DNA from: Halorubrum sp. 2020YC2
Lineage (GTDB): Archaea; Halobacteriota; Halobacteria; Halobacteriales; Haloferacaceae
Direction: 5' to 3'
NCBI RefSeq assembly: GCF_018623055.1
Contig: NZ_CP076019.1
Coordinates: forward strand, 2,046,001-2,110,000
Length of the DNA: 64,000 nt
Within the stretch, counting starts at the first letter, position 1, and the number at the start of each line of letters is the position of its first letter. Positions 1-7,965 of the stretch are shown here, one piece after another. A model generated the notes under the pieces. The model saw only the letters and a program-made list of their open reading frames with translations. It was not told where the DNA came from and did no database searches. Made by a program: the position numbers and the translations under genes.

Positions 1-596
1 CAACCGCGCAGGCAGGCCTCGGTACAGGTGACGGCGAACCGCGGCGTGACCGCGTAGCGGACGCGACCGTCGGCCGCACCGTGGTATTTCTCGATAAGGG
101 TCTCGCTCTCCGCGAGCGCGGCGTCGGTCTCCTCCAAGAGGCCGTCGGGCGAGTCGCGGTCCATCAGGACCTTCCCGAGCCGCGCGCGGATCCCCGTCTC
201 GATCGCGGCCTCGAACGCCTCCTCGGCGTGGTTCACCGAGAGGTGGTCGACGACGGTGGTCGTGCCCGATTCGAGACACTCCAGGTACCCCAGCTCGGCC
301 GCGGCCCGGGTGGCCTCGGCGTCCATCGCGGCCTCCATCGGAAGCACGGCGTCGAACAGCCAGTCGAGGAGGGCGTCGTCGTCCGCGATCCCCCGTCCGA
401 GCGACTGGACGGAGTGAACGTGGCCACCGACGAGGCCGGGCGCGACGAGGCCGAACGCGCGGCGCTCGTGGTCGGGATAGCGGTCGCGGAGGGTGGCCTC
501 GTCACCGACCGCGGCGATCGTTTGTCCCTCGACGACGACGGCGCCGTCGGGGATGACGGTCTCGGAGTCGGCGACGATGGTTCCGGCTATCAGCAT
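1..596 (-). CDS. Amidohydrolase, SAH/MTA or 5'-deoxyadenosine deaminase type (3' part outside window)
   Basis: The N-terminal ~198 residues of a metal-dependent amidohydrolase are present; the C-terminus lies beyond base 1. ATG at 594-596 opens MLIAGTIVADSETVIPDGAV, the small beta-sandwich that precedes the TIM barrel in this superfamily. It is followed by the metal-binding motif GGHVHSVQSLGRG (HxH) at about residues 56-68 and by ESGTTTVVDH. These features match the cytosine deaminase/TrzN/MtaD branch, whose haloarchaeal members deaminate S-adenosylhomocysteine, methylthioadenosine or 5'-deoxyadenosine. Substrate is inferred from family resemblance only. The gene is read away from a large dispersed repeat (754-1286) lying upstream of its start. 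Confidence 0.8.
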   Translation of the reverse strand, partial: MLIAGTIVADSETVIPDGAVVVEGQTIAAVGDEATLRDRYPDHERRAFGLVAPGLVGGHVHSVQSLGRGIADDDALLDWLFDAVLPMEAAMDAEATRAAAELGYLECLESGTTTVVDHLSVNHAEEAFEAAIETGIRARLGKVLMDRDSPDGLLEETDAALAESETLIEKYHGAADGRVRYAVTPRFAVTCTEACLRG

Positions 597-753
597 GTCC
601 GTCCGTTCCTGACGGTCGACTCGTAAGAGGCTGTCCGTTCGACGGCTCTCCCGACCCCATTCGATCGGTGTTGTCTGGCGACGGGTGTTGAAACAGCGGA
701 TCAGCCCGCTGACAGCGACGCGATATTTAAATGTGGGTGAGACTGCGAGATCC

Positions 754-1286
754 ACTTATAAACGGCGATGCGGTGGCGCGTGCCGACGAGCGGCCGGAGG
801 CCGCGAGTCGCACGCGCGAGGTCGCCGGCGCGTAGCGCCGGCTGCCAGAGAATCTTCGATTCTCGCTGGAGTCAGCCGGCCGGAGCGAAGCGGAGGCCGG
901 CTGACGAGGTTGGGGAGGCGTGAGGCTGCGGTGCCGTGCGGGGCGGGACTCAAAGGGGCAGTCGCGAGGCGGGCGCAGGCGTTCACGAGAGCGGAGCTCT
1001 CGTGAGCCAATCAGAACGCGAAGCGTTCTGATGACGACGTAAGCACCGCAACGAGGGAGCGAACGAAGAGAGCGACCGAGTGAGGAGCGTGGTTCGAGAC
1101 GCCTTCGGCGTCTCGTCATCACGAAAGGCGCGAAGCGCCTTTCGAACGACAGCGAGCGTGCGCCCGCCTCGCGACTGGGGCTTTGAAGATGTTCGTCGTC
1201 GATCAGCTATCGTCTATTTATAAGCAAGCGACTGGGGCTTTGGCGGTGTTCACCGTCGAGCAGCGGTCGACTGATTTTAAATACTC
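754..1286 (-). repeat. Dispersed hairpin element, copy A (complete, reverse orientation)
   Basis: The stretch without a gene between the amidohydrolase and the CBS gene is almost wholly this element. In element orientation (minus strand) it begins with two degenerate units of ~57 bp, each holding a TTATAAA or TTTAAA motif and ending CAAAGCCCCAGTCGC. The core follows, closed by the 15-bp perfect inverted repeat CGCGAGGCGGGCGCA (963-977) / TGCGCCCGCCTCGCG (1159-1173). Inside are short hairpins such as GAAAGGCGC-TTC-GCGCCTTTC, GAGACGCC-GAAG-GCGTCTC and TCAGAACGC-TTC-GCGTTCTGA. The right arm carries further hairpins, then GGCACGCGCCACCGCA, and ends with CGTTTATAAGTG near 753-764. No protein-like reading frame fits it. 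Confidence 0.8.
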
Positions 1287-1307
1287 GTCGAGAGAACCGC
1301 GGTCAAC

Positions 1308-1808
1308 TTATTCCAGTCGGCGGTCGCGGAACGCGCGGATCACGTCCTGGCGCGCGATGATACCGACCAGTCGCCCGTCGTCGTCAACCACGGGCACACG
1401 ATTAATATCGGGGTCGTCGCCCACGAGCAGGTCTAGCACGTCGTCGACGTCGCTGTCGGGCGTCACCGTCGCCACGTCCGCGCTCATCACCTCGGAGACG
1501 GGGCGGTCGGCGTTGCGGATCATGTCGACGCCCAGGTCGATGTCCGCCCACGGGCGCTTGATCTGATACGAGAGCGTGTCCACGAACGGCGGGAGTCCGA
1601 CGGGGATCCACAGCGTCTCGTCCTCGGGTTCGAACAGGTCGACGAGGTCGGACTCGGTGATCACGCCGACCACCCGCTCGTCGTCGTCGACGACGGGGAA
1701 GCCGCTGAACTCGTAGCGGGCGAACCGCTTGAACACCTCGGCGACGTCGTCGTCGGGCGAGACCGTCTTCACGTCCGGTTCCATCAGGTCGCGCGCGGTC
1801 AGCGTCAT
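1308..1808 (-). CDS. Tandem CBS-domain protein
   Basis: This 166-residue soluble protein consists essentially of two CBS domains. The first covers about residues 5-60 (LMEPDVKTVSPDDDVAEVF, then FSGFPVVDDDERVVGVITE). The second covers about residues 105-165 (VSEVMSADVATVTPDSDVDD, then RVPVVDDDGRLVGIIARQDV). CBS pairs bind adenine nucleotides (AMP, ATP, SAM) and usually regulate a partner protein. There is no effector domain here, so the target is unknown. It starts with ATG at 1806-1808 (MTLTARDLM) and stops at 1308, next to repeat copy A. It is divergent from the DUF457 gene at 1897. Confidence 0.9.
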   Translation of the reverse strand: MTLTARDLMEPDVKTVSPDDDVAEVFKRFARYEFSGFPVVDDDERVVGVITESDLVDLFEPEDETLWIPVGLPPFVDTLSYQIKRPWADIDLGVDMIRNADRPVSEVMSADVATVTPDSDVDDVLDLLVGDDPDINRVPVVDDDGRLVGIIARQDVIRAFRDRRLE

Positions 1809-1896
1809 ACCGGACGGTCGCGGGGGGAGGCCGTAGGCGTTTCGCCCGGAGGGGGCCGACGTAACGGACTTACGCGCCGAGAACGCAGTCGCTCAC

Positions 1897-2391
1897 ATGT
1901 ACCGCAAGGGTCACCTCGGGGCCGCGCTCGCCGTCTACGCCCCGTTCGGGTTCCTCGTCGCCGCGTTCGCCTCGTTCGAGGCGGGCGCGGTCGGCGCCCT
2001 CGGCGTCGCCTCGACGGCGACGGTCCCCGACCTCGACCTGCGGATCCCCTTCGTCAAACACCGGGGGATCACCCACACGGTCTGGTTCGCGCTGCTCGTC
2101 GGGGTCGCCTTCGGAGCCGTCGGGCTGGCGGTCGGGGTCCAGCGCGGGGTCGCCGTCGCGCTCCTCGCCGGCGGCGTCGGGTTCCTGTTCGGCGCCGTGG
2201 CGATCGTCTCGCACCTCCTCGCGGACGCGCTCACGCCGATGGGGATCCGGCCGTACGCGCCCGTTCGGGACACCGAGTACACGCTCGATCTGGTTACGGC
2301 GGCGAACCCGCTCGCGAACTACGCGCTGTTGGGAGTGGGCGGCGTCGTCCTCGCGGTCGCGCTCGTCGCGGGCGCGGCGGTTCCGGTGTAA
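1897..2391 (+). CDS. DUF457/YdjM-like membrane protein (putative metal-dependent hydrolase)
   Basis: This 164-residue integral membrane protein has about four hydrophobic segments. It carries the family signatures ATVPDLDLR, KHRGITHT (HRGxTH) and SHLLADALTPMGI (HxxxD), which are expected to bind a metal at the membrane face. Known members (YdjM, LexA-regulated in E. coli) have no firmly established substrate. The ATG at 1897 gives MYRKGHLGAA, where a His early in the chain is also typical of the family. A second, longer member lies at 53703. Function beyond the family name is not known. Confidence 0.85.
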   Translation: MYRKGHLGAALAVYAPFGFLVAAFASFEAGAVGALGVASTATVPDLDLRIPFVKHRGITHTVWFALLVGVAFGAVGLAVGVQRGVAVALLAGGVGFLFGAVAIVSHLLADALTPMGIRPYAPVRDTEYTLDLVTAANPLANYALLGVGGVVLAVALVAGAAVPV

Positions 2392-2476
2392 GGGGCCGAA
2401 TACGGTGTAGGAGGCCGAACAGTTCGACGCCGTCGAGCGATTCGACGGCGCCGGCGCTCGGTGCGTGAGAGCAGTA

Positions 2477-2630
2477 TGGCCGGGGTGGGCTCCGAACCCA
2501 CGATCTCCGCATGTCCCAGGTCCGAGGCTCGGCGGAGCCACGGGAAGGACGCGGACGCTTCCAAGGCGTCACCGCACCGAATCTCTGAACCCTATGAGTG
2601 CGGCGCTATGTCCAGCTAAGCCACCCGGCC
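2477..2630 (-). tRNA. Elongator tRNA-Met (CAT) with intron
   Basis: The gene is read on the minus strand from 2630 (GGCCGGG acceptor) to 2477. D arm GCT...AGC, anticodon stem CCGCA/TGCGG, anticodon CAT at 2596-2594, T arm GTGGG-TTCGGAG-CCCAC, and 3' acceptor CCCGGCC plus discriminator A all pair well. The stem is split after position 37 by an intron of 80 nt (2513-2592). Removing it leaves a 74-nt tRNA, and no CCA is encoded. Elongator tRNA-Met of Haloferax volcanii is known to carry an intron of similar size, spliced by the archaeal tRNA endonuclease at a bulge-helix-bulge. I did not fully fold that motif here. Exact intron ends may be off by 1-2 nt. Confidence 0.92.
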
Positions 2631-2654
2631 TCACCAGTTCGTACCGCGATGAGA

Positions 2655-2666
2655 CTCTTTAACCTT
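2655..2666 (-). promoter_or_regulatory. Likely TATA element for tRNA-Met
   Basis: On the minus strand the sequence GGTTAAAG lies 27-33 nt upstream of the tRNA 5' end at 2630. That is the usual distance for an archaeal TATA box. No other promoter-like sequence stands closer. Confidence 0.5.
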
Positions 2667-2835
2667 CCCATCCGTCGGAGGGTTGTGAACCGATCGCAGA
2701 TCGCTGCGGGCGGCCGCTTCCGGGGCCGACGCGAGCCGGGGGGCGACCGCCGCGTGCGCGCCGCGACGAGGGCGTTCGGCCCGCGCTCGCGGCCGACCCA
2801 GCGGATTTATGCCGGGCGCGGCGTATCCCGGGCGT

Positions 2836-4191
2836 ATGAGCCTTCCCGAACTGCTCGCGGGGACCGTCGGCGACGAGGACGTCGTCGCCGAGGTGCCGCT
2901 GGGCGGCGACGATCGACTCGCGGTCACGCCCACCCGGACCCTCGTCTACCGCGGCGACGGACTCCTGTCCGACGAGTCCGTCGACGAGTACGACCACGAC
3001 GTCGAGCGCATCGAGGTCTCGACGGGCCGCCGCAAGTCGAAGATCACCCTCGGATACGGTCTCGACGGCGACGAGACGCTCTCGGTCCCCTCGAAGCGCG
3101 TGGACGACGTCCTCCACCCGGTCCTCGCCGGCGTCCTCTCGGCCGGCGGCGTCACCGGTCCCGGCGAGACGGTCGTGCGCACCTTCCGGTTCTCGGAACT
3201 CACCCTGATCGTCACCAGCGAACGGCTGGTCAAACACGTCGGCTCGGCCGTCTGGGACGCCGAGTTCGAGGAGTTCCACTACGAGGACCTCACCGGGCTC
3301 GACTTCGAGGAGGGGACCGTCGCCACCGCGGTCGTCCTCGTCCACGACGGCCGCTCGGAGCGGTTCAAGGCGCCGAACGAGTCCGCGCGCGCGGTCCGGG
3401 AGACGCTCGCGGACGCGGTGTGCTCGTTCCACGGCGTCGACAGCCTCGAAGAGTTCCGCGTCGCCGCCGCCGAGGCCGACGAGTCGACGACGAGCGGCGA
3501 GTCGAGCGGCACAACCGACTTCGGCGAGGGGCCGGACCCGCTCTCGGCGTCCCCGGTCGCGGACGCGGAGGCCGACGCCGACGGCCCCGAGACCCGACCG
3601 GACGAGGCGGGCGGTCCCGCCGACCCGGCCGCCGGGTCGAACCCGGTCGAACCCGAGGCGTCGAGCGACGCGGGAGACCCGCTGGGCGCGGACCCGCTCG
3701 CGGCGGACACCGCCGTCGACGACGCGAGCGCACAGGACGCGACCGTCGACGACGCGGCCACAGGCGACGCGGTCACCGGCGACGCGACCGGGGGCGACGC
3801 GAGCGCGGACGCCGCCGAGGCGGATTCGCTCGGCTCGGACGCGACGACGACCGCGTCCGTCTCCGAGGAACTCGGACGAGAGGCGGCGGACGGGTCCCCG
3901 TCGCCCGCCGGCGGCGACGCGGTCGCGGCGGACTCGACGGTCGCCGGGTCGGGCGGCGCGGATCCCGTCTCCGACGCCGACGTCGCCGCGGAGGCCGTTA
4001 CGGACGAGGATGCGGTCCCGGACGGCGACGCGTTCGACGGGTCGCCGTTCGAGAGCGCCGGGGTCGAGGACGCGGACCTCGCGAGCGAGGTCGCCGCGCT
4101 GCGGCGCACCGTCGAGGCGCAGTCCGAGCGCCTCGACCGGCAGTCGACGCTCATCGAGCAGCTGATCGAGGAGCTCCGACGAGGGCGGTGA
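2836..4191 (+). CDS. Haloarchaeal protein of unknown function with a PH-like N-terminal half and C-terminal coiled coil
   Basis: ATG at 2836 (MSLPELLAGTVGD) gives 451 residues. I prefer it to an upstream in-frame ATG at 2809 because a TATA-like TTTATG lies near 2805 and the family seems to begin this way. Residues ~1-210 look like two consecutive beta-rich modules (TPTRTLVYRGDGLLSDES; then LTLIVTSERLVKHVGSAVWD), reminiscent of PH-like or short-chain membrane-associated domains. From memory this resembles the haloarchaeal DUF7115 group, not verified. Residues ~215-410 are a low-complexity Asp/Ala/Ser-rich linker. Residues ~415-450 form a coiled coil (SEVAALRRTVEAQSERLDRQ). No signal peptide or membrane segment is seen. 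Function unknown. Confidence 0.8.
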   Translation: MSLPELLAGTVGDEDVVAEVPLGGDDRLAVTPTRTLVYRGDGLLSDESVDEYDHDVERIEVSTGRRKSKITLGYGLDGDETLSVPSKRVDDVLHPVLAGVLSAGGVTGPGETVVRTFRFSELTLIVTSERLVKHVGSAVWDAEFEEFHYEDLTGLDFEEGTVATAVVLVHDGRSERFKAPNESARAVRETLADAVCSFHGVDSLEEFRVAAAEADESTTSGESSGTTDFGEGPDPLSASPVADAEADADGPETRPDEAGGPADPAAGSNPVEPEASSDAGDPLGADPLAADTAVDDASAQDATVDDAATGDAVTGDATGGDASADAAEADSLGSDATTTASVSEELGREAADGSPSPAGGDAVAADSTVAGSGGADPVSDADVAAEAVTDEDAVPDGDAFDGSPFESAGVEDADLASEVAALRRTVEAQSERLDRQSTLIEQLIEELRRGR

Positions 4192-4297
4192 CCGGGGCAC
4201 CCCCCGGGACGCCGCTGCCCGTCGACGGAGGCGGGCCGATTCTCTCGGTTGAGACTCGCGTCGAACGCGTTATTCGGCCGGGGACGAACCCCCGACC

Positions 4298-5533
4298 GTG
4301 ATTGGCCGACTGGGAGCCAGAATCGGTGCGGTGTTGAGCGACGTCGCGACCACGGAGGGGCGGCTGGCGGCCACCGCCGGTATCGTCCTCGTGACGCTCG
4401 GCGTCGGGTGGCTGCTGCTTCCGAAGGCCGTCCGCGCCGGCGAGCGGACCGCCTCGGACCGGGTCGAGCGACTCCTCGACGGCCGCACGGACGGGTCGGC
4501 CGGCGGCGCCGTTGAGACGCTCCGCGAGGGAGTCCCGGCGTCGTTCCTCCTGCGAATGGCGGTTGGGCTCTCGCAGCTCGCGCTGTTCGCGCTCGCGGGC
4601 GTCGCCGTCCTGACGGTGTGGGGGCAGTTCGACTTCGTCCGCTCGGTGTTGCCCGTAGCCGAGAACGCCGTCAGGGTCGGCGGACAGGTGCTGCTCTCGG
4701 CGGTGCTTCTCGGCGGCGCCTACGTCGCCAGCGACGCGTTAGAGACGTACGTCGCGGACCTCTCGGCCGACAGCGACCGTATCACCGCCCACCAAGAGCA
4801 GATCCTCACCCGGCTCGCGCAGGTGGGGCTACTCATCCTCGCGGGGATAACGGTCCTCGGCATCTGGGGCGTGAACCTCGGCGGCCTCCTCGTCGGCGCC
4901 GGCTTCCTCGGGATCGTCCTCGGGATGGCGGCCCGGCAGACGCTGGGGTCGCTCATCGCCGGCTTCGTGCTGATGTTCGCTCGCCCGTTCGAGATCGGTG
5001 ACTGGGTCGAGATCGGCAGCGAGGAGGGGTTCGTCACCGACATCACGATCATAAACACCCACATGCGCAACTTCGACGGGGAGTACGTCGTGGTGCCGAA
5101 CGACCTCGTCGCCAACCAGGCGATCACGAACCGGAGCCGCGAGGGGCGCCTCCGGATCCACATGGAGGTCGGGATCGGGTACGACGACGACCCCGATGAG
5201 GCGGCGGGAATCGCTGAGGAGGTTTTGGAGGGGATCGACGCGATCGCGAACAACCCGCAGCCGTACGCGATCCCCTCCGGGTTCGGGGACTCCGCGATCC
5301 TGCTCGACCTCCGGTTCTGGATCGACCCGCCGACGCCGCAGGCGCGGTGGCGCTCGAAGGCGCTCGCGGTCGAGCGGATCCAAGAGCGCTTCGCTGACGC
5401 CGGCATCTCCATCCCCTACCCGCAGCGGACCGTCTCGTACCCGCCCGAGACCGCGGAAGCGGAGGAGACGGTCGAGCGCGTCGAACGGACCGACGAGGAC
5501 GGCGACGGGCGCCCGAACGACCGCCCCGCCTGA
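4298..5533 (+). CDS. MscS-family mechanosensitive channel
   Basis: This 411-residue protein starts with GTG at 4298, which gives a short leader. About five transmembrane helices lie in the first ~215 residues. The last is the glycine/alanine-rich pore helix GLLVGAGFLGIVLGMAARQT followed by the MscS beta-domain (FARPFEIGDWVEIGSEEG; VVPNDLVANQAITNRSR) and a C-terminal alpha/beta domain. The tail is acidic and disordered. Members open on membrane tension to release solutes during hypo-osmotic shock. A second MscS protein of shorter, different build lies at 45410, so the window holds two unrelated-looking copies. Confidence 0.9.
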   Translation: MIGRLGARIGAVLSDVATTEGRLAATAGIVLVTLGVGWLLLPKAVRAGERTASDRVERLLDGRTDGSAGGAVETLREGVPASFLLRMAVGLSQLALFALAGVAVLTVWGQFDFVRSVLPVAENAVRVGGQVLLSAVLLGGAYVASDALETYVADLSADSDRITAHQEQILTRLAQVGLLILAGITVLGIWGVNLGGLLVGAGFLGIVLGMAARQTLGSLIAGFVLMFARPFEIGDWVEIGSEEGFVTDITIINTHMRNFDGEYVVVPNDLVANQAITNRSREGRLRIHMEVGIGYDDDPDEAAGIAEEVLEGIDAIANNPQPYAIPSGFGDSAILLDLRFWIDPPTPQARWRSKALAVERIQERFADAGISIPYPQRTVSYPPETAEAEETVERVERTDEDGDGRPNDRPA

Positions 5534-5558
5534 GAAGAGCCGCCCCCGATCCGGGCCG

Positions 5559-6059
5559 CTATCGGTCGGACGGACCGGTGTACCCGCTCGGAAGCTCCGT
5601 CCCGCGGCCGGTGAACAGCCGCTCGAACCGCTCGATGCGCTCCAAGATGTAGCTGAGCGCCGCCGTGAGCGAGTCGGCGCCGATCGACAGCAGGTGACGC
5701 GCCCCCTTCGTGCGGTCGGCGTGGTAGAAGCTGACCTCTCCCTCCGGCTTGGTGTTGCGCTCCGGCATCACCACTAGGTCCTGTCTGGTGGGTCCGTGTC
5801 GGAAGACGAGCACGTCCGTGAGCGAGTCCGCGCCGTAGGTGACCACGTCGTGGAGGACGCTCCACTTCGGCGGCGTCTCGGCCGCGAGCGCGTCCGCGTC
5901 GACGACGTTCCGCATCGTCGTCGCGGTCGAGACGCGCTCTAAGCCCGACCCGCGCCGGTCCCGAAGCCACGCGAGCAGTCGCTCGACGAGGTCGCGGAAG
6001 CCGTCAGGCGCCGAGAAACGGCCGCCCGACCGCTCCTGCGGCAGCGAGCCCCGCGTCAC
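5559..6059 (-). CDS. Conserved-looking hypothetical protein
   Basis: This 166-residue protein reads from a GTG at 6057-6059 (VTRGSLPQERS); no in-frame ATG is available upstream before a stop. It is soluble, with mixed charge and no Cys motif. Notable stretches are WSVLHDVVTYGADSLTDVLV and GADSLTAALSYILERIERFE, where GADSLT occurs twice, hinting at an internal duplication. Codon third positions are G/C as in real genes here. I do not recognise the family. It is convergent with the MscS gene, the two stops lying 25 bp apart, and lies upstream of mutS-mutL in map order but not in their operon. Confidence 0.6.
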   Translation of the reverse strand: MTRGSLPQERSGGRFSAPDGFRDLVERLLAWLRDRRGSGLERVSTATTMRNVVDADALAAETPPKWSVLHDVVTYGADSLTDVLVFRHGPTRQDLVVMPERNTKPEGEVSFYHADRTKGARHLLSIGADSLTAALSYILERIERFERLFTGRGTELPSGYTGPSDR

Positions 6060-6178
6060 TTCGGTCCGCTCTCCATGTCAGTACCCCGGTCTCATCGTGT
6101 TAATAGGTACCGGTCGGGATCCCACCCGTTTCGCCGTCGAGCGCGCCGCCCCCGGCTCGTCGGTCTCGGCGGCCCGAT

Positions 6179-7965
6179 TCACCGGTCCCGCCCGAACCCG
6201 GCCGCGAACGTCGCCTCGTCGACCGAAAGGACGGTCGGGCGGCCGTGCGGACAGGCGTACGGGCGGTCGCACTCTCCGAGGCGGTCGAGCAGGTCCCGGA
6301 GGTCGCCGTCCGCGAGGTCCTTGAAGTCGCCCCGCTTCAGCGAGGGGTGACACGCCAGGTCCGCGAGCAGGGCGTCGCGCGCGTCACGCGACGCGCCGCG
6401 GCCGCCGTCCGGTCCCGACAGCGCGGCGAGCGCGTCGCGGAAGGCGTCCGCGTCCGCGGTCCGGCCGAACGGCGCGGGGACGGTCCGCAGGCGGCGCGCG
6501 CCGCCGCCGAACGCCTCGGTCTCGAAGCCGAGCGCGACGAGGTCGTCGGCGTGCGCCTTCGCGGCCGCGGCCTCGTCGGTCGACAGCGAGACGGTCGCCG
6601 GCGGGTCGAGCGCCGCGGTCGGCACCGGGTCGCCGTCGAACGCGCGGGCGAGCCGCTCGTAGTTCACGCGCTCGTGGGCGGCGTGCCCGTCGATCACGAG
6701 CAGGTCGTCGCCGGACTCGACGAGGACGTAGAGGTCGCGGAAGACGCCGAGCGGCTCCGCGTCCGCGAACGCCCCGGCGCGCGAGCCGTCCCCCTCCCCG
6801 ACCGGGTCGAGCGCGGAGCCGAGGTCGGTGGCGACGTCGGCGGAGCGCCGGAGGTCCGCGCCCGTGAGCGCGTCCGCGACGACCGAGGCGACCGCGTCCG
6901 CGACCGCGTCGGCGTCGCGGAGCCCCACCTCCCGCTTGGCGGGGTGGACGTTCGGGTCGACGCGGGCGGGCGGGAGCGAGACGTCGACCGCCGCGACCGG
7001 TTCGCGCCCGTCGGGCAGGAGCCGACCGTACCCCTCGCGGACCCCGGCCGCGAGCCGGTCGTTCCGGACCGGCCGCCCGTTCACGGAGACGCGGACGTGG
7101 TCGCGGGTGGCCCGGGTGACCGACGGGTACGCCAGCGCGCCCGAGACCCCGACGTCGACCGCGTCGCGCTCGCCGTCCGGCTCGACCGCGACGCTCGCCT
7201 CGACGGTCGTCGACCGGCTCGCGGTGTCGCGGTCGTACACGCCGAGCAGCGCGTCCGTGCGGTCGGTGCCGGGCGTCGACAGCGTCGTCGACCCGTCGTG
7301 GTCGAGCGCGAACGCGACCGAGGGGTTCGCCAGCGCGTAGTCCGCGACGAGCGAGGAGATCCGCGCGAACTCCGCGTCCCGCCCGCGAGCGACTCCCGGC
7401 GGGCCGGCCGGGTCGCGAACAGGTCCTCGACGACGACGGTCGTTCCCCGGGCGCGGCCCGCGGGCTCGACCGCGACGTCCCGCTCGCCGCCCGGGTTCCC
7501 CGACCGCGTCGCGCTCCCCGTGCCTCCTGCGCTCTCCGTGCCTCCCGCGCTCTCCGTGCCTCCCGCGCTCCCGACGACGACGCGCGTGCCCACCCCGTCG
7601 CCGGGGCTGGTCACGAGTTCCAGCCGGGCGGCCTCGGCAACGGCGGCGAGCGCCTCGCCCCGGAAGCCGAGCGACTCGACCCCGACCGGGTCGCCGTCGG
7701 GCGCCAGCTTGCTCGTCGCGTGGCGCTCGACGGCGCGCTCGGCGTCCGCACGGCCCATTCCACGCCCGTCGTCCGCGACGCGGATCCGGTCGGTGCCGTC
7801 GCCGTCGACGGAGATTTCGATCCGCGAGGCGCCCGCGTCGAGCGCGTTGTCGACCAGCTCTCCGACCACTCTCGCGGGCCGCGTCACCACCTCGCCGGCC
7901 GCGATCCGGTCGACCGTCGCCCGGTCGAGCCGGCGGACGCGCCGGGCGTCTCCGTCACCCGTCAT
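6179..7965 (-). pseudogene. mutL: DNA mismatch repair protein MutL, single-base frameshift
   Basis: The N-terminal part (7965 to ~7385) has the GHKL ATPase motifs ELVDNALDAGASRI, DDGRGM and GFRGEALAAVAE. The C-terminal part continues in another frame from ~7380 to 6179. It carries the endonuclease-type motifs DGHAAHERVNYE (DQHAx2Ex4E with Q to G), ACH, CPHGRP and FGR, so this is a nicking MutL. Frames join if one G is restored in the G-run at 7376-7384: SLA-GRDAEFARISSLVADYA then reads on. An AGGTES hexapeptide repeat (18-bp DNA repeat near 7520-7570) sits in the ATPase domain. ATG at 7963-7965 overlaps the mutS stop by 11 bp, so mutS-mutL is one operon. Either a real inactivation or a homopolymer sequencing error. 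Confidence 0.85.

Noticed and set aside
685..1122. Overlapping frames within dispersed element copy A
   Set aside because: They are built from GC-rich hairpins and are not kept in other copies of the element.
2598..4301. Long alternative frames opposite and overlapping the 2836 gene
   Set aside because: Typical high-GC shadow frames with Arg-rich or low-complexity protein.
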